Of a stretch of 64,000 nucleotides of DNA, positions 18,237 to 26,959 are shown piece by piece; the stretch's first letter is position 1; each line of letters opens with the position of its first letter. Source of the stretch: Pelagovum pacificum (lineage in GTDB: Bacteria > Pseudomonadota > Alphaproteobacteria > Rhodobacterales > Rhodobacteraceae); assembly GCF_016134045.1 (NCBI RefSeq), contig NZ_CP065915.1, forward strand, positions 806,001 to 870,000. Direction: 5' to 3'. Below the pieces are notes generated by a model. It was not told the origin of the DNA. It worked only from the letters and a program-made list of their open reading frames with translations, and did not search any database. The position numbers were made by a program, and so were the translations under genes.

Positions 18237-19814
18237 TCATTCCTTCGTCACGTCCTCGAGGAGGAGGTAGAAGGAGGGCTGCAGTTCGAAGTTGCCGACA
18301 CGATCGCTGGCGACGGCGTTCTGCACCCAGTTGGCCACGAAGACCCACGGTGCGTCGTCGTAGACGATCTGCTGCATCTGCTTGTAGAGGTCCGCGCGCT
18401 CGTCCTGGCTGGTCGCGACGCGGGCCTCGTTCAGAAGCTCGTCGACCTCGGGGTTGGAGTAGTAGCCCGAGTTGAAGCCGCCCTGGTCCGGCCAGGCTTC
18501 GGACCGCAGCGCGAGGAAGGGCAGGGTGTCGGGGTCGGTCGTCATCCACGCCATTTCGGCCATGTCGGCCTTGCCCTCGAGCCCCGGATTCACTTCGCCG
18601 AGGAAGGTGTTCCACTCGTAGGTCTCGATGTTGACGTCGAAGCCGACGGCCTCGAGGTCCGCCTGGATGGCGGTGCCCATGGCGATCGGGTCGAGCATGC
18701 CGGACCCGCCCTCGGTCACGTAGAAGGTGACTTCGGGATTCTCCATTCCGGCCTCGGCGAGCAGCTCACGCGCCTTGTCGGGATCGTAGGCGTAGGGCTG
18801 CAGTTCTTCGTTGTAGGCCCAGCCGAACGCCGGCGGAGTCGGGCCCGCCGCGACCTGGGCGGTGCCTTCGAGGATGTCCTCGACCAGCGATTCCTTGTTG
18901 ATCGCGTAGTTCGCGGCCTGCCGGACGGCCTGCTCGGTAAAGGGGCCTTCCTTCAGGTTCAGGATGAGGAACCACAGGTGCGGGCCGGCCGCCTCGTAGA
19001 TGTCGTACGTGTCGTCCTGGAACTCGCCGAGCGAGTTCGGCGGAACCTCGACCATCACGTCGATCCCGCCCGACAGCATCTCGGCGACGCGGGTGTTGGC
19101 GTCGGTCAGCGGGCGGAACACCACGGCCTGCAGCTCCGGCGCGCCGTTCCAGTAGTCGGGGTTTGCCTCGACGACGACCGCCTCGTTCGACTGCCATTCG
19201 ATGAAGGTGAAGGGGCCGGTGCCGACCGGGTTGCGGCCGAAGTCCGCGCCGTTCTCCTCGACCGCAGTGGGCGAGACGATGGCGCCGGTGGGCGAGGCGA
19301 GGTTCGACATGAAGGGCGCGAAGGGCTCGTTCAGGGTGAACTTCACGGTCAGGTCGTCCACGGCCTCGACGCTGTCGACCGCCGAGAAGTAGAAGGCGAG
19401 CGGGAACGGGCCGGTGTCGGCGTAGGGGTGATCCTCGTTCAGCATCCGCTCGAAGGTGAAGACCACGGCCTCGGCGTTGAACGGAGTGCCGTCGTGAAAG
19501 GTCACGCCCTCGCGCAGGTTGAAAGTGTACTCCAGCCCGTCCTCGCTGATCTCCCAATCGGTGGCGAGCTTGGGCTCGATGTTGAGCGTGCCGCTCTCGT
19601 AGCCGACGAGCCCGTCGTAGACGTTGACGAGGATGCGGAAGTCGTTCGCCGCGGTCACCGCCTGCGGATCGAGCGACTTCGGCTCGGCGATCTGGCCGAC
19701 GACCAGCACACCCGGAGGCGTCTGTGCGATCGCGGGCGCACCGGCGGCGAGAGCGATGGCCGAGGCCATTCCGGTGGCCATCAGCGCGCGGCGCGTCCAT
19801 TTGAATAGGGTCAT
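18237..19814 (-). CDS. ABC transporter substrate-binding protein, family 5 (peptide-type)
   Basis: A 525-residue periplasmic binding protein (SBP_bac_5). It has an N-terminal signal peptide (RRALMATGMASAIALAAGAPAIAQ) and family stretches such as EPKSLDPQAV, YTFNLREGVTFHDGTPFNAEAVVFTFERM, FIEWQSNEAVVVEANPDYW and FTEQAVRQAANYAI. Family members bind peptides, nickel, opines or sugars, so the solute cannot be read here. The ATG at 19814 has a GGAGG site 8 bases upstream; the open frame further upstream is not signal-like. It heads the operon. Confidence 0.92.
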   Translation of the reverse strand: MTLFKWTRRALMATGMASAIALAAGAPAIAQTPPGVLVVGQIAEPKSLDPQAVTAANDFRILVNVYDGLVGYESGTLNIEPKLATDWEISEDGLEYTFNLREGVTFHDGTPFNAEAVVFTFERMLNEDHPYADTGPFPLAFYFSAVDSVEAVDDLTVKFTLNEPFAPFMSNLASPTGAIVSPTAVEENGADFGRNPVGTGPFTFIEWQSNEAVVVEANPDYWNGAPELQAVVFRPLTDANTRVAEMLSGGIDVMVEVPPNSLGEFQDDTYDIYEAAGPHLWFLILNLKEGPFTEQAVRQAANYAINKESLVEDILEGTAQVAAGPTPPAFGWAYNEELQPYAYDPDKARELLAEAGMENPEVTFYVTEGGSGMLDPIAMGTAIQADLEAVGFDVNIETYEWNTFLGEVNPGLEGKADMAEMAWMTTDPDTLPFLALRSEAWPDQGGFNSGYYSNPEVDELLNEARVATSQDERADLYKQMQQIVYDDAPWVFVANWVQNAVASDRVGNFELQPSFYLLLEDVTKE

Positions 19815-19852
19815 TCGGTAACCTCCGCTGGGTATGATCTTGGTTTTTTGCT

Positions 19853-19863
19853 TCATTGAATGA
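19853..19863. promoter_or_regulatory. Small palindrome between divergent binding-protein and DUF1028 genes
   Basis: TCATT-G-AATGA is a perfect palindrome in the AT-rich 98-base region between the divergent starts. It is a possible operator, perhaps for the FCD/GntR regulator encoded at 20757-21536. Short palindromes arise by chance, so confidence is low. Confidence 0.3.
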
Positions 19864-19912
19864 GGGCAAATCTTCATGATAAATTCAAGACTGGTTTCGA
19901 TGGAGGGTCCGG

Positions 19913-20575
19913 GTGACCATTTCAATCCTCACCTATGACGCGAAAACAGGCACATACGGCGGGGCAGCCTGCACCGGCTCGCTGTGCGTCGGCGGCTGGG
20001 TCCTGAGAGGCGACGCCGAATCAGGTCTCTCCGCCTCGCAAGGATCGGCGCCGAGCACGCTCTGGGGGACGCGCTCGCTCGAGTTGATGCGTGGCGGCAC
20101 CTCTGCCGCGGACGCGGTTGCCCGCTTGACGGGCGCCGATTCGGGGCGAGGGCATCGCCAGATGGCCGCGCTCGACCCCTCAGGCGGCGTCGGCCATTTC
20201 ACCGGTGCCGACAGCGTCGCCACCGCAGGGGCGCGGGCTGCCGAAAACGTGGTCGTTTCGGGAAACATGCTGTCGGGAGAGGCCGTTCTCGACGCCTGCA
20301 TCGAGGGATACCTCGACGCGCGGGGTGCTCATGCCGAACGGTTGCTCGCCGCGCTGACGGCGGCGGAGCGTGCCGGCGGCGACAGCCGCGGCCTGCTGTC
20401 CGCCGCGCTGCTGGTGGTCGGGCCGGACATGGCGCCGCTCACCTTGCGCATCGACCATTCCGAAACGCCGCTCGCGGCGCTGCAGGATCTCTACCGCCGG
20501 TCGCAATCCTCGCCCTATGCCGACTGGCTAGACCTCGTGCCGACTCTCAACGCGCCGGATCGCGCGCCGGGCTGA
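19913..20575 (+). CDS. DUF1028 family protein (Ntn-hydrolase-like)
   Basis: A 220-residue protein matching DUF1028: the N-terminus MTISILTYDAKTGTYGGA, then SGLSASQGSAPSTLWGTRSLELMRGG, DPSGGVGHFTG and NMLSGEAVLDA. The family is grouped with Ntn hydrolases and often lies beside peptide transporters and peptidases, but its substrate is not established. It starts at GTG 19913 with a GGAGGG site. It is divergent from the peptide-type binding-protein gene, which supports a role in processing the imported solute. Confidence 0.88.
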   Translation: MTISILTYDAKTGTYGGAACTGSLCVGGWVLRGDAESGLSASQGSAPSTLWGTRSLELMRGGTSAADAVARLTGADSGRGHRQMAALDPSGGVGHFTGADSVATAGARAAENVVVSGNMLSGEAVLDACIEGYLDARGAHAERLLAALTAAERAGGDSRGLLSAALLVVGPDMAPLTLRIDHSETPLAALQDLYRRSQSSPYADWLDLVPTLNAPDRAPG

Positions 20576-20627
20576 GCCGCATCGAGGCAGAGCACCGGCT
20601 CACCTTGACGCGCCCGCCCCGGCCTTC

Positions 20628-20750
20628 TTTGGGCTCTTAGATATTCGCGGGGGTGAATTTGGCCGCAGGCCCAAGAGGGGGCAAAAAGCCCCCTGACGCC
20701 GCACGACCGGAGGGAGGGCTGCTGGATGTGCACCGAAGGTGCGCCGCCGG
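20628..20750. repeat. Dispersed hairpin repeat, copy C
   Basis: After GGGGGTGAAT come a GGCC...GGCC hairpin, a GGGGGCAAAAAGCCCCC hairpin, then the CGACCGGAGGGAGGGCT segment and a GTGCACCGAAGGTGCGCCGCCGG arm. The same order of blocks occurs at 32147-32281. It sits between the convergent DUF1028 and GntR genes. No coding function is seen. Confidence 0.75.
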
Positions 20751-20756
20751 ATCAGG

Positions 20757-21536
20757 CTACTCCGCGATGAACCGCTTCATGACCTGCGCTTCCTGCGCTT
20801 CCATGTGGTCCTGCGCGATCGCCATGTGCGAGGCCATCAGCCGCCGCGCCTCCTCGGCATCACCGGTGCGCAACGCGTCGATCACGCCGAGCTGGTGCAT
20901 ACGGCCCTGCCGCCAGAGCTCGATGTTCTGCGGCGCGTAGAGCCGGCGATAGATCGTCAGGTCGGACAGGATCTGCGCCATGAAGCTGATGAGGAAGCCG
21001 AGCAGTTCGTTGCTCGCGAACTCCGCCAGACGCGCGTGAAACTTGAGCGAAGCGACATGCTGTTCGCGCTCCTCCTCGTCGTCGCGGGCCGGTTCGGGAT
21101 AAAGCGCGACGATGGCCTCCAGCTCGGCGATGTCGTCGTCTGACAGCTCGCCGGCGAGCGAGGCGGCAAGCTCTGGCTCCAGCAGGCGACGCAGCTGGTA
21201 GATGTCGCTGACGGTGAGGTTCTTGAAGTAGAAGTAGTTGCCGAGCAGCGCCCGTGCCCGGTCTGACGTCACCTCGCCGACGAAGCTGCCGCCGCCGGGG
21301 CCGGTGCGGGTGACGATCAGGCCCTGCGCCTCGAGGATGCGCATCGCCTCGCGGATCGTGCCCTTGGCCATCCCGAAGCGGGCGATCATCTCCGTCTCAG
21401 ACGGCAGCCGGTCGCCTTTCTGCAGGCCGCGCTCGACCACCCAGCCCTTGATCTCGTCAGCCACGCGGACGGGCCTCGATCGCTTCGGTTCGCGGGGCTT
21501 GGGCTGGGCTCTGGGCATCGGTCCGGCAATGGTCAC
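20757..21536 (-). CDS. GntR-family transcriptional regulator, FCD subgroup
   Basis: A 259-residue regulator: winged HTH at about 25-95 (DRLPSETEMIARFGMAKGTIREAMRILEAQGLI) and an all-helical FCD effector domain (about 110-250). The likely metal/ligand residues are in IYQLRRLLEPELA, FHARLAEFASN and MHQLGVIDALRTGD plus RRLMASHM. FCD regulators usually respond to organic acids or amino-acid-derived ligands. It is convergent with DUF1028 and on the same strand as the upstream cho genes but with a separating gap. It plausibly controls the neighbouring peptide-type transporter. Confidence 0.9.
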   Translation of the reverse strand: MTIAGPMPRAQPKPREPKRSRPVRVADEIKGWVVERGLQKGDRLPSETEMIARFGMAKGTIREAMRILEAQGLIVTRTGPGGGSFVGEVTSDRARALLGNYFYFKNLTVSDIYQLRRLLEPELAASLAGELSDDDIAELEAIVALYPEPARDDEEEREQHVASLKFHARLAEFASNELLGFLISFMAQILSDLTIYRRLYAPQNIELWRQGRMHQLGVIDALRTGDAEEARRLMASHMAIAQDHMEAQEAQVMKRFIAE

Positions 21537-21594
21537 ATGATCGAAAACGGCTGGACCGGGATAGCACGCGGGCCCGGCCGCCGGAAGCGGCGCG

Positions 21595-22626
21595 TCAGCG
21601 GGCCCTCGGGTCGGCCAGACGGCGCATCACGGTCGGGCCGGTCACCTGACCGATGACGGAGCCCTGTTCGGTAACGGCCACGGGACCGGAGCCGCCGGCG
21701 AAGCGGCGCATCAGGTCGGCGACCGTGGTGTCGGCAGGCACCTCGTCGGTGTGGTCCTCGCCCGCCGGTTCCATCACGTCCTTCGCTGTCAGCACGCCGA
21801 GCGGGTTCATGTGGGCGACGAATTCCGCCACGTAGTCATTGGCCGGGCTCGAGTAGATTTCCTGCGGGCGGCCGCACTGGACGATCCGGCCGCCTTCCAT
21901 GATCGCGATGCGGTTGCCGATCTTGAACGCCTCGTCGAGGTCGTGGCTCACGAAGACGATCGTGCGCTTCAGCTCGCGTTGCAGCTCGAGCAGCTCGTCC
22001 TGCAGTTTGGTGCGGATCAGCGGGTCGAGCGCGGAGAAGGGCTCGTCCATCAGGATGATCGGCGACTCGGTTGCGAAGGCACGGGCGAGGCCGACGCGCT
22101 GCTGCATGCCGCCCGACAGCTCGCCCACCTTGCGGTCGGCCCAGTCCGACAGGCCGACGAGGCCAAGCTGCCGGTCGGCGCGCGCGTCGCGCTCGGACCG
22201 GGAAATGCCGGACAGTTCGAGGCCGAGCGCCACGTTCTCGCGCACCGACCGCCATGGCAGGAGGCCGAACTGCTGGAATACCATCGATACGCATTCGCGC
22301 CGCAGCTTCTTCAGCTCGGCCGCCGAGCAGCCAGGCAGGGTGCAGGACCAGTCGCCGTCGTTCACCGTGACCGCGCCCCGCGCGATCGGGTTGAGCCCGT
22401 TCAGCGCCCGAAGCAGTGTCGACTTGCCCGACCCGGAGAGGCCCATGAGCACGAGGATCTCGCCTTCCTCGATGGCGAGCGAACAATCGTGCACGCCGAG
22501 CACCTGTTCCGTCCGCGACTGGATCGTCGCCCGGTCGAGCCCCTCGTCCATCAGCGGCAGCGCCTTGTCGGGCTTGTTGCCGAAGACGATGGAGACCTTG
22601 TCGATGAGAACCGCGATATTGGTCAT
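21595..22626 (-). CDS. choV: Choline ABC transporter ATP-binding protein
   Basis: A 343-residue quaternary-amine ABC ATPase. Walker A GLSGSGKST is near residue 62, then FQQFGLLPWRSVRENVALGL, signature LSGGMQQRVGLARAFA, Walker B ILMDEPFSALD and the switch His in FVSHDLDEAF. A C-terminal CBS-type segment (about 285-343, VPADTTVADLMRRF, VIGQVTGPTVMRRL) is a usual place for osmotic control in this family. The ATG at 22626 overlaps the choW stop. Third gene of choX-choW-choV. Confidence 0.94.
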   Translation of the reverse strand: MTNIAVLIDKVSIVFGNKPDKALPLMDEGLDRATIQSRTEQVLGVHDCSLAIEEGEILVLMGLSGSGKSTLLRALNGLNPIARGAVTVNDGDWSCTLPGCSAAELKKLRRECVSMVFQQFGLLPWRSVRENVALGLELSGISRSERDARADRQLGLVGLSDWADRKVGELSGGMQQRVGLARAFATESPIILMDEPFSALDPLIRTKLQDELLELQRELKRTIVFVSHDLDEAFKIGNRIAIMEGGRIVQCGRPQEIYSSPANDYVAEFVAHMNPLGVLTAKDVMEPAGEDHTDEVPADTTVADLMRRFAGGSGPVAVTEQGSVIGQVTGPTVMRRLADPRAR

Positions 22627-23645
22627 TTGCGGCTCCCCGCGTTGAGCATCCGGTCGAGCACGATGGCGACGACCACGATCACGAAGCCGGATTCGAAGCC
22701 GAGCGACGTGTTCACCGTGTTCAGCGCCCGGATCACCGGAACGCCGAGGCCGTCGGCACCGACGAGGGCGGCGATCACCACCATCGACAGCGACAGCATG
22801 ATGGTCTGGTTCAGCCCCGCCATGATCTGCGGGAAGGCATAGGGCAGCTCCACCTTGCGCAGTGTCTGGCCGGGCGTCGCACCGAAGGCGCGGGCGGCTT
22901 CGAGCAGGGCAGGCGGCGTGGAGGAGATGCCGAGGTAGGTCAGCCGGATCGGAGCGGGCACGACGAAGATGACCGTCGCGATCAGGCCCGGCACCATGCC
23001 GATGCCGAAGAAGACGATGGCCGGGATCAGGTAGACGAAGGTCGGCAGCGTCTGCATCAGGTCGAGGACGGGCCGCATCCATGTGTAGAGCTTCGGGCGG
23101 TGGGCGGCGAGGATGCCGACCGGCACACCGATGCTCATGCAGACGAGGCAGGCGGCGAGGACGAGCGTCAGGCTCTCGGCGGTTTCCTCCCAGTAGCCCT
23201 GGTCGAGCACGAAGAGAAAGCCGACGGCGACCAGCAGGCAGGTCTTCCAGTTGCGCTGCAGCGCCCAGGTGATCGCCACGAAGGCGGCGATGACGAGGAA
23301 ACGGTGCTGCGGCTCGTCCCAGAAGGGCAGGTAGGGTTCGAAGGATCGCCCGCTCATCCAGTTCACGCCCGGCGGGCGCATCAGGATCGACAGGATCAGG
23401 TCGATGATGAATTCGGTGACCGCGGCGAACCCGTCGAGGAACGCGCCGGCGGTGTTGCGGATGTAGTCGAACGCGGCGGCGAGCGTGTCGCCGACGGGGA
23501 GCTGTTCATCGGTCGCGCCGACGAGGCGTTGCGGCAGCCAGGTGATGAACCACCAGATGGCCGGGACCAGCCAGAGCAGGAAATCCCAGAGCGTGACGAC
23601 GCACCATGCGACGGCCTGGTAGAGCGCGTTCAGGATCGTTCCCAT
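22623..23645 (-). CDS. choW: Choline ABC transporter permease
   Basis: A 340-residue permease of the ProW/ChoW type. An N-terminal stretch with one or two hydrophobic segments (LLWLVPAIWWFITWLP) precedes the permease core. The EAA loop is LLEAARAFGATPGQTLRKVELPYAFPQIMAG, followed by the conserved NQTIMLSLSMVVIAALVG. It forms the membrane channel for choline with ChoV and ChoX. It lies 74 bases after choX, the gap being filled by a strong hairpin. Confidence 0.94.
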   Translation of the reverse strand: MGTILNALYQAVAWCVVTLWDFLLWLVPAIWWFITWLPQRLVGATDEQLPVGDTLAAAFDYIRNTAGAFLDGFAAVTEFIIDLILSILMRPPGVNWMSGRSFEPYLPFWDEPQHRFLVIAAFVAITWALQRNWKTCLLVAVGFLFVLDQGYWEETAESLTLVLAACLVCMSIGVPVGILAAHRPKLYTWMRPVLDLMQTLPTFVYLIPAIVFFGIGMVPGLIATVIFVVPAPIRLTYLGISSTPPALLEAARAFGATPGQTLRKVELPYAFPQIMAGLNQTIMLSLSMVVIAALVGADGLGVPVIRALNTVNTSLGFESGFVIVVVAIVLDRMLNAGSRK

Positions 23646-23682
23646 GCGGTCGGGCCTCGGGTCTTCGGATCGGGAAGGATGG

Positions 23683-23709
23683 GTAGGATGGGTCGGTGAC
23701 CCATCCTAC
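23683..23709 (-). terminator. Intercistronic hairpin between choX and choW
   Basis: Perfect 12-base arms at 23683-23694 and 23698-23709 with a 3-base loop. It lies just past the choX stop on the minus strand and lacks a T-run. It probably protects choX mRNA or attenuates readthrough into choWV. Confidence 0.72.
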
Positions 23710-23719
23710 AGTGACGGCA

Positions 23720-24643
23720 TCAGCCTTCGAGCGCGGCGCTCACGGCTTCGACGGCGTCGCCGCCGTCCATCGTGGTCACGCCGTCGAGCCATGCGGTCCA
23801 GGCATCCGGGTTGGCGGCGAGCCATTCGGAGGCGGCGTCCGCCGGGTCGGCCCCGTCGTCGAGGATCGCGCCCATGATCTCGTTCTCCATCTCCAGCGAG
23901 AAGGAGAGGTTGTTCAGCAGCGTGCCGACGTTCGGGCACTCCTCGGCAAAGCCGGCGGTCGTGTTGGTGTAGACCGTCGCGCCGCCGAGGTCGGGGCCGA
24001 AGTAGTCGTCACCGCCCGTCAGGTAGGTGAGATCGTAGTTGGCGTTCATCGGGTGGGGCTCCCACGCGAGGAAGACGATCGGCTCGTCGCTGCCCGAGGC
24101 GCGGCCGACCTGCGCCAGCATGCCCTGCTCGGAGCTTTCGCGGACTTCGAAGTCGGACAGGCCGAAGGCGTCGGCCTCGATCATGTCCATGATCAGGCGG
24201 TTGCCGTCGTTGCCCGGCTCGATGCCGTAGATCGTCGCGTCCAGGGCGTCGATGTTGTCGACGATGTCGGCGAAATCGGCGATTCCCATCTCGGCGCCCG
24301 CGGCGTTGGTCGCCAGCGTGTACTTTGCGCCTTCGAGGTTGGCGCGCACGGTGTCGACCGTTCCGGCGTCGCGGTAGGGGGCGATGTCGCCTTCCATCGT
24401 CGGCATCCAGTTGCCGAGGAACACGTCCACGTCGCCCTCGGCGAGGCCGGTGTAGGTCACCGGCACGGACAGCACCTTGATCTCCGTGTCGTAGCCGAGT
24501 GCCTCGAGAACGGTGGTCGTGGCCGCAGTCGTCGCCGTGATGTCGGTCCAGCCGACGTCGGAGAAGATCACCGTTTCGCAGTCGGCGGCCGCCGCTCCGG
24601 CAGTCGCGATCGCAAGGGCGCATGTGGTGGTCAGCAGTTTCAT
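23720..24643 (-). CDS. choX: Choline ABC transporter substrate-binding protein
   Basis: A 307-residue periplasmic protein with a signal peptide (MKLLTTTCALAIATAGAAAA) and an OpuAC-type ligand domain: VIFSDVGWTDITATTAATTTVLEALGY, VFLGNWMPTMEGDIAPY, FLAWEPHPMNANYDLTYLTGGDDYFGPD. The Trp and Tyr residues here would build the aromatic cage for the trimethylammonium group. The ATG at 24643 is chosen because the signal peptide begins there. It is divergent from betI across a 135-base control region. Confidence 0.94.
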   Translation of the reverse strand: MKLLTTTCALAIATAGAAAADCETVIFSDVGWTDITATTAATTTVLEALGYDTEIKVLSVPVTYTGLAEGDVDVFLGNWMPTMEGDIAPYRDAGTVDTVRANLEGAKYTLATNAAGAEMGIADFADIVDNIDALDATIYGIEPGNDGNRLIMDMIEADAFGLSDFEVRESSEQGMLAQVGRASGSDEPIVFLAWEPHPMNANYDLTYLTGGDDYFGPDLGGATVYTNTTAGFAEECPNVGTLLNNLSFSLEMENEIMGAILDDGADPADAASEWLAANPDAWTAWLDGVTTMDGGDAVEAVSAALEG

Positions 24644-24710
24644 TCCAGTCTCCCTGGTATCCCGCCGGCGAGGGCGGGTGTGGTGGATTTCGCCATTCGG
24701 CGAGTTATTG

Positions 24711-24724
24711 ATTGACGGGTCAAT
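24711..24724. promoter_or_regulatory. Probable BetI operator
   Basis: ATTGAC-GG-GTCAAT is a perfect 6-base-arm palindrome between divergent choX and betI. It matches the style of BetI sites, which carry TTGA...TCAA halves. Its place between both start codons would let BetI control uptake and oxidation together; BetI normally releases DNA when choline is present. Confidence 0.65.
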
Positions 24725-24778
24725 TAGGCTCATCCTACGGTGCCTTGGCAACCCAAATCACCGACATGGATCACCAAG

Positions 24779-25351
24779 ATGCCCGCTGAGCCCAAAAGGC
24801 GCGCACAACTCGTCGAGGCCACAATCAGCGAGATCGGGGCCAACGGCACTCTCAATATCACCGTAAGCCAGATTGCCAAACGTGCAGGAGTCTCTTCCGC
24901 GCTGGCATTCCACTACTTCGGTGACAAGGAGCAGATCTTCCTCGCCGCGATGCGCTACATCCTCACGCTCTACGGGGCGGAGGTGCGCGGCGCGCTCGCG
25001 GTGGCGGACGGTCCGCGCCAGCGGCTCGAGAGCCTCGTGCGGGCCAGCTTCTCGCCCTCGAACTTCCGGCGGGATGCGATCGCGGCGTGGCTGAACTTCT
25101 ACGTGCTCGCCCAGACCTCGCCCGAGGCGCGGCGGCTGCTGTCGATCTACCAGCGGCGGCTGCAGTCGAATCTCGTCCACAACCTGCGGCCACTGGCCGG
25201 CGATGACGCCGCCGGGGTCGCACAGCGGATCGGCGGGCTGATCGACGGGCTCTACCTGCGCTTCGCGCTCGACACCGAGGCGACCGACGGGGCGAGCGCC
25301 GCAGCCCATGTCCTCCACGCAATCGACCGGGAAATCGGACACTCCAATTGA
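24779..25351 (+). CDS. betI: TetR-family repressor BetI
   Basis: A 190-residue TetR protein. The N-terminal HTH (RRAQLVEATISEIGANGTLNITVSQIA..., with AGVSSALAFHYFGDKEQIF) and the C-terminal helices with AAWLNFYVLAQTSPEARRLL and IDGLYLRFAL fit BetI. I chose the ATG at 24779 (MPAEPKRR); an upstream in-frame start at 24740 is possible but lies closer to the operator. It heads betI-betC-betB-betA. Confidence 0.9.
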   Translation: MPAEPKRRAQLVEATISEIGANGTLNITVSQIAKRAGVSSALAFHYFGDKEQIFLAAMRYILTLYGAEVRGALAVADGPRQRLESLVRASFSPSNFRRDAIAAWLNFYVLAQTSPEARRLLSIYQRRLQSNLVHNLRPLAGDDAAGVAQRIGGLIDGLYLRFALDTEATDGASAAAHVLHAIDREIGHSN

Positions 25352-26856
25352 CCTCTCCCAATATCCTCATCCTCATGGTGGACCAGCTGAACGGGACGCT
25401 GTTCCCCGACGGCCCCGCCGACTTCCTGCACGCCCCGAACCTCAAGAAGCTGGCGGAGCGCTCCACCCGATTCCGCAATTGCTACACCGCCTCGCCGCTC
25501 TGTGCGCCGGGCCGGGCGAGCTTCATGTCCGGGCAGCTGCCGTCGGTGAGCCGGGTCTACGACAACGCGGCGGAGTTCTCCTCCGACATTCCGACCTACG
25601 CGCACCACCTGCGCCGCGCGGGCTACTACACGTGCCTGTCGGGCAAGATGCACTTCGTCGGTCCCGACCAGATGCACGGCTTCGAGGAGCGGCTGACGAC
25701 CGATATCTACCCCGCCGACTTCGGCTGGACGCCGGACTACCGCAAGCCGGGCGAGCGGATCGACTGGTGGTATCACAACATGGGATCGGTCACCGGGGCT
25801 GGGGTCGCCGAGATCTCCAACCAGATGGAGTACGACGACGAGGTCGCTTACAACGCCACGCACAAGCTCTACGATCTCGCCCGCGCCAAGGACCACCGGC
25901 CCTGGTGCCTGACGGTCAGCTTCACGCATCCGCACGATCCCTATGTCGCGCGCAAGAAGTTCTGGGATCTCTACGAGGATTGCGAACATCTGCAGCCCGA
26001 GATCGGCCCGATCCCCTACGAGCAGCAGGACAACCATTCCAAGCGTATCTTCGACGCGAACGACTGGAAGAGCTACGACATCTCGGACGAGGACGTGCGC
26101 CGGTCGCGCCGGGCCTACTTCGCTAACATCTCTTACCTCGACGAGAAGGTGGGCGAGATCCTCAACGTGCTGGAGCGCACCCGGCAGGAGGCGGTGATCC
26201 TCTTCGTGTCCGACCACGGCGACATGCTGGGTGAGCGGGGACTGTGGTTCAAGATGAGCTTCTACGAAGGCTCCGCCCGCGTGCCGATGATGATCTCCGC
26301 CCCGTCGATGGAGCCGGGACTGGTGACGGAGCCTGTCTCCAACATCGACGTCTGCCCGACGCTCTGCGACCTCGCCGGCGTGTCGATGGAGGAAGTCGCG
26401 CCCTGGACCACCGGCATCAGCCTGTTGCCCTACGGGCGGGGCGAAGTGCGCACCGCGCCTGTCGCACTGGAATACGCGGCAGAGGCCTCCTACGCGCCGA
26501 TGATCTCGTTGCGCTCGGGCAAGTGGAAGCTGAACCTCTGCAAGCTGGACCCGGACCAGCTGTTCGACCTCGAAGCCGATCCGCATGAACTGGATAACCT
26601 CGCCGAGGATCCCGACCATGCGGAGGTGCTGGCCGAGCTGAAGGCCGAGGCCGACCGCCGCTGGGACCTCGACCGGTTCGACGCCGACGTCCGGCAGAGC
26701 CAGGCCCGCCGCTGGGTCGTCTACGAGGCGCTGCGCAACGGCAGCTACTACCCGTGGGACTTCCAGCCGCTCCAGAAGGCGTCAGAGCGGTACATGCGCA
26801 ACCACATGGACCTGAACGTGGTGGAGGAGAACGCCCGCTTTCCGCGCGGCGAATAA
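25348..26856 (+). CDS. betC: Choline-sulfatase
   Basis: A 502-residue sulfatase that hydrolyses choline-O-sulfate to choline and sulfate. The formylglycine motif C52-A-P-G-R56 ([14 protein letters not shown]) is present, as are the metal residues in [10 protein letters not shown] and [13 protein letters not shown]. The C-terminal part ([14 protein letters not shown]) is typical of BetC. It starts with TTG at 25348, overlapping the betI stop (TTGA), which implies translational coupling. The Cys form needs a formylglycine-generating enzyme encoded elsewhere. Confidence 0.95.
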   Translation: MTSPNILILMVDQLNGTLFPDGPADFLHAPNLKKLAERSTRFRNCYTASPLCAPGRASFMSGQLPSVSRVYDNAAEFSSDIPTYAHHLRRAGYYTCLSGKMHFVGPDQMHGFEERLTTDIYPADFGWTPDYRKPGERIDWWYHNMGSVTGAGVAEISNQMEYDDEVAYNATHKLYDLARAKDHRPWCLTVSFTHPHDPYVARKKFWDLYEDCEHLQPEIGPIPYEQQDNHSKRIFDANDWKSYDISDEDVRRSRRAYFANISYLDEKVGEILNVLERTRQEAVILFVSDHGDMLGERGLWFKMSFYEGSARVPMMISAPSMEPGLVTEPVSNIDVCPTLCDLAGVSMEEVAPWTTGISLLPYGRGEVRTAPVALEYAAEASYAPMISLRSGKWKLNLCKLDPDQLFDLEADPHELDNLAEDPDHAEVLAELKAEADRRWDLDRFDADVRQSQARRWVVYEALRNGSYYPWDFQPLQKASERYMRNHMDLNVVEENARFPRGE

Positions 26857-26871
26857 CCGGCCTCCACCGGG

Positions 26872-26898
26872 AGCCGCGGCCGGGGAGGGGCCGCGGTT
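26872..26898 (+). terminator. Intercistronic hairpin between betC and betB
   Basis: Ten-base GC-rich arms at 26872-26881 and 26889-26898 (one G-T pair) form a strong stem. There is no T-run. It separates betIC from betBA and may tune their relative levels. Confidence 0.5.
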
Positions 26899-26959
26899 CG
26901 ATACCAGAACCTATCGCGCGGGGGACCGCCCCGGCGCACCGAAGAACCGAAGGATCGAC

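Noticed and set aside
20628..20750. A riboswitch upstream of the GntR gene
   Set aside because: The structure lies downstream of that gene and matches the repeat at 32147-32281, so it is a dispersed repeat.
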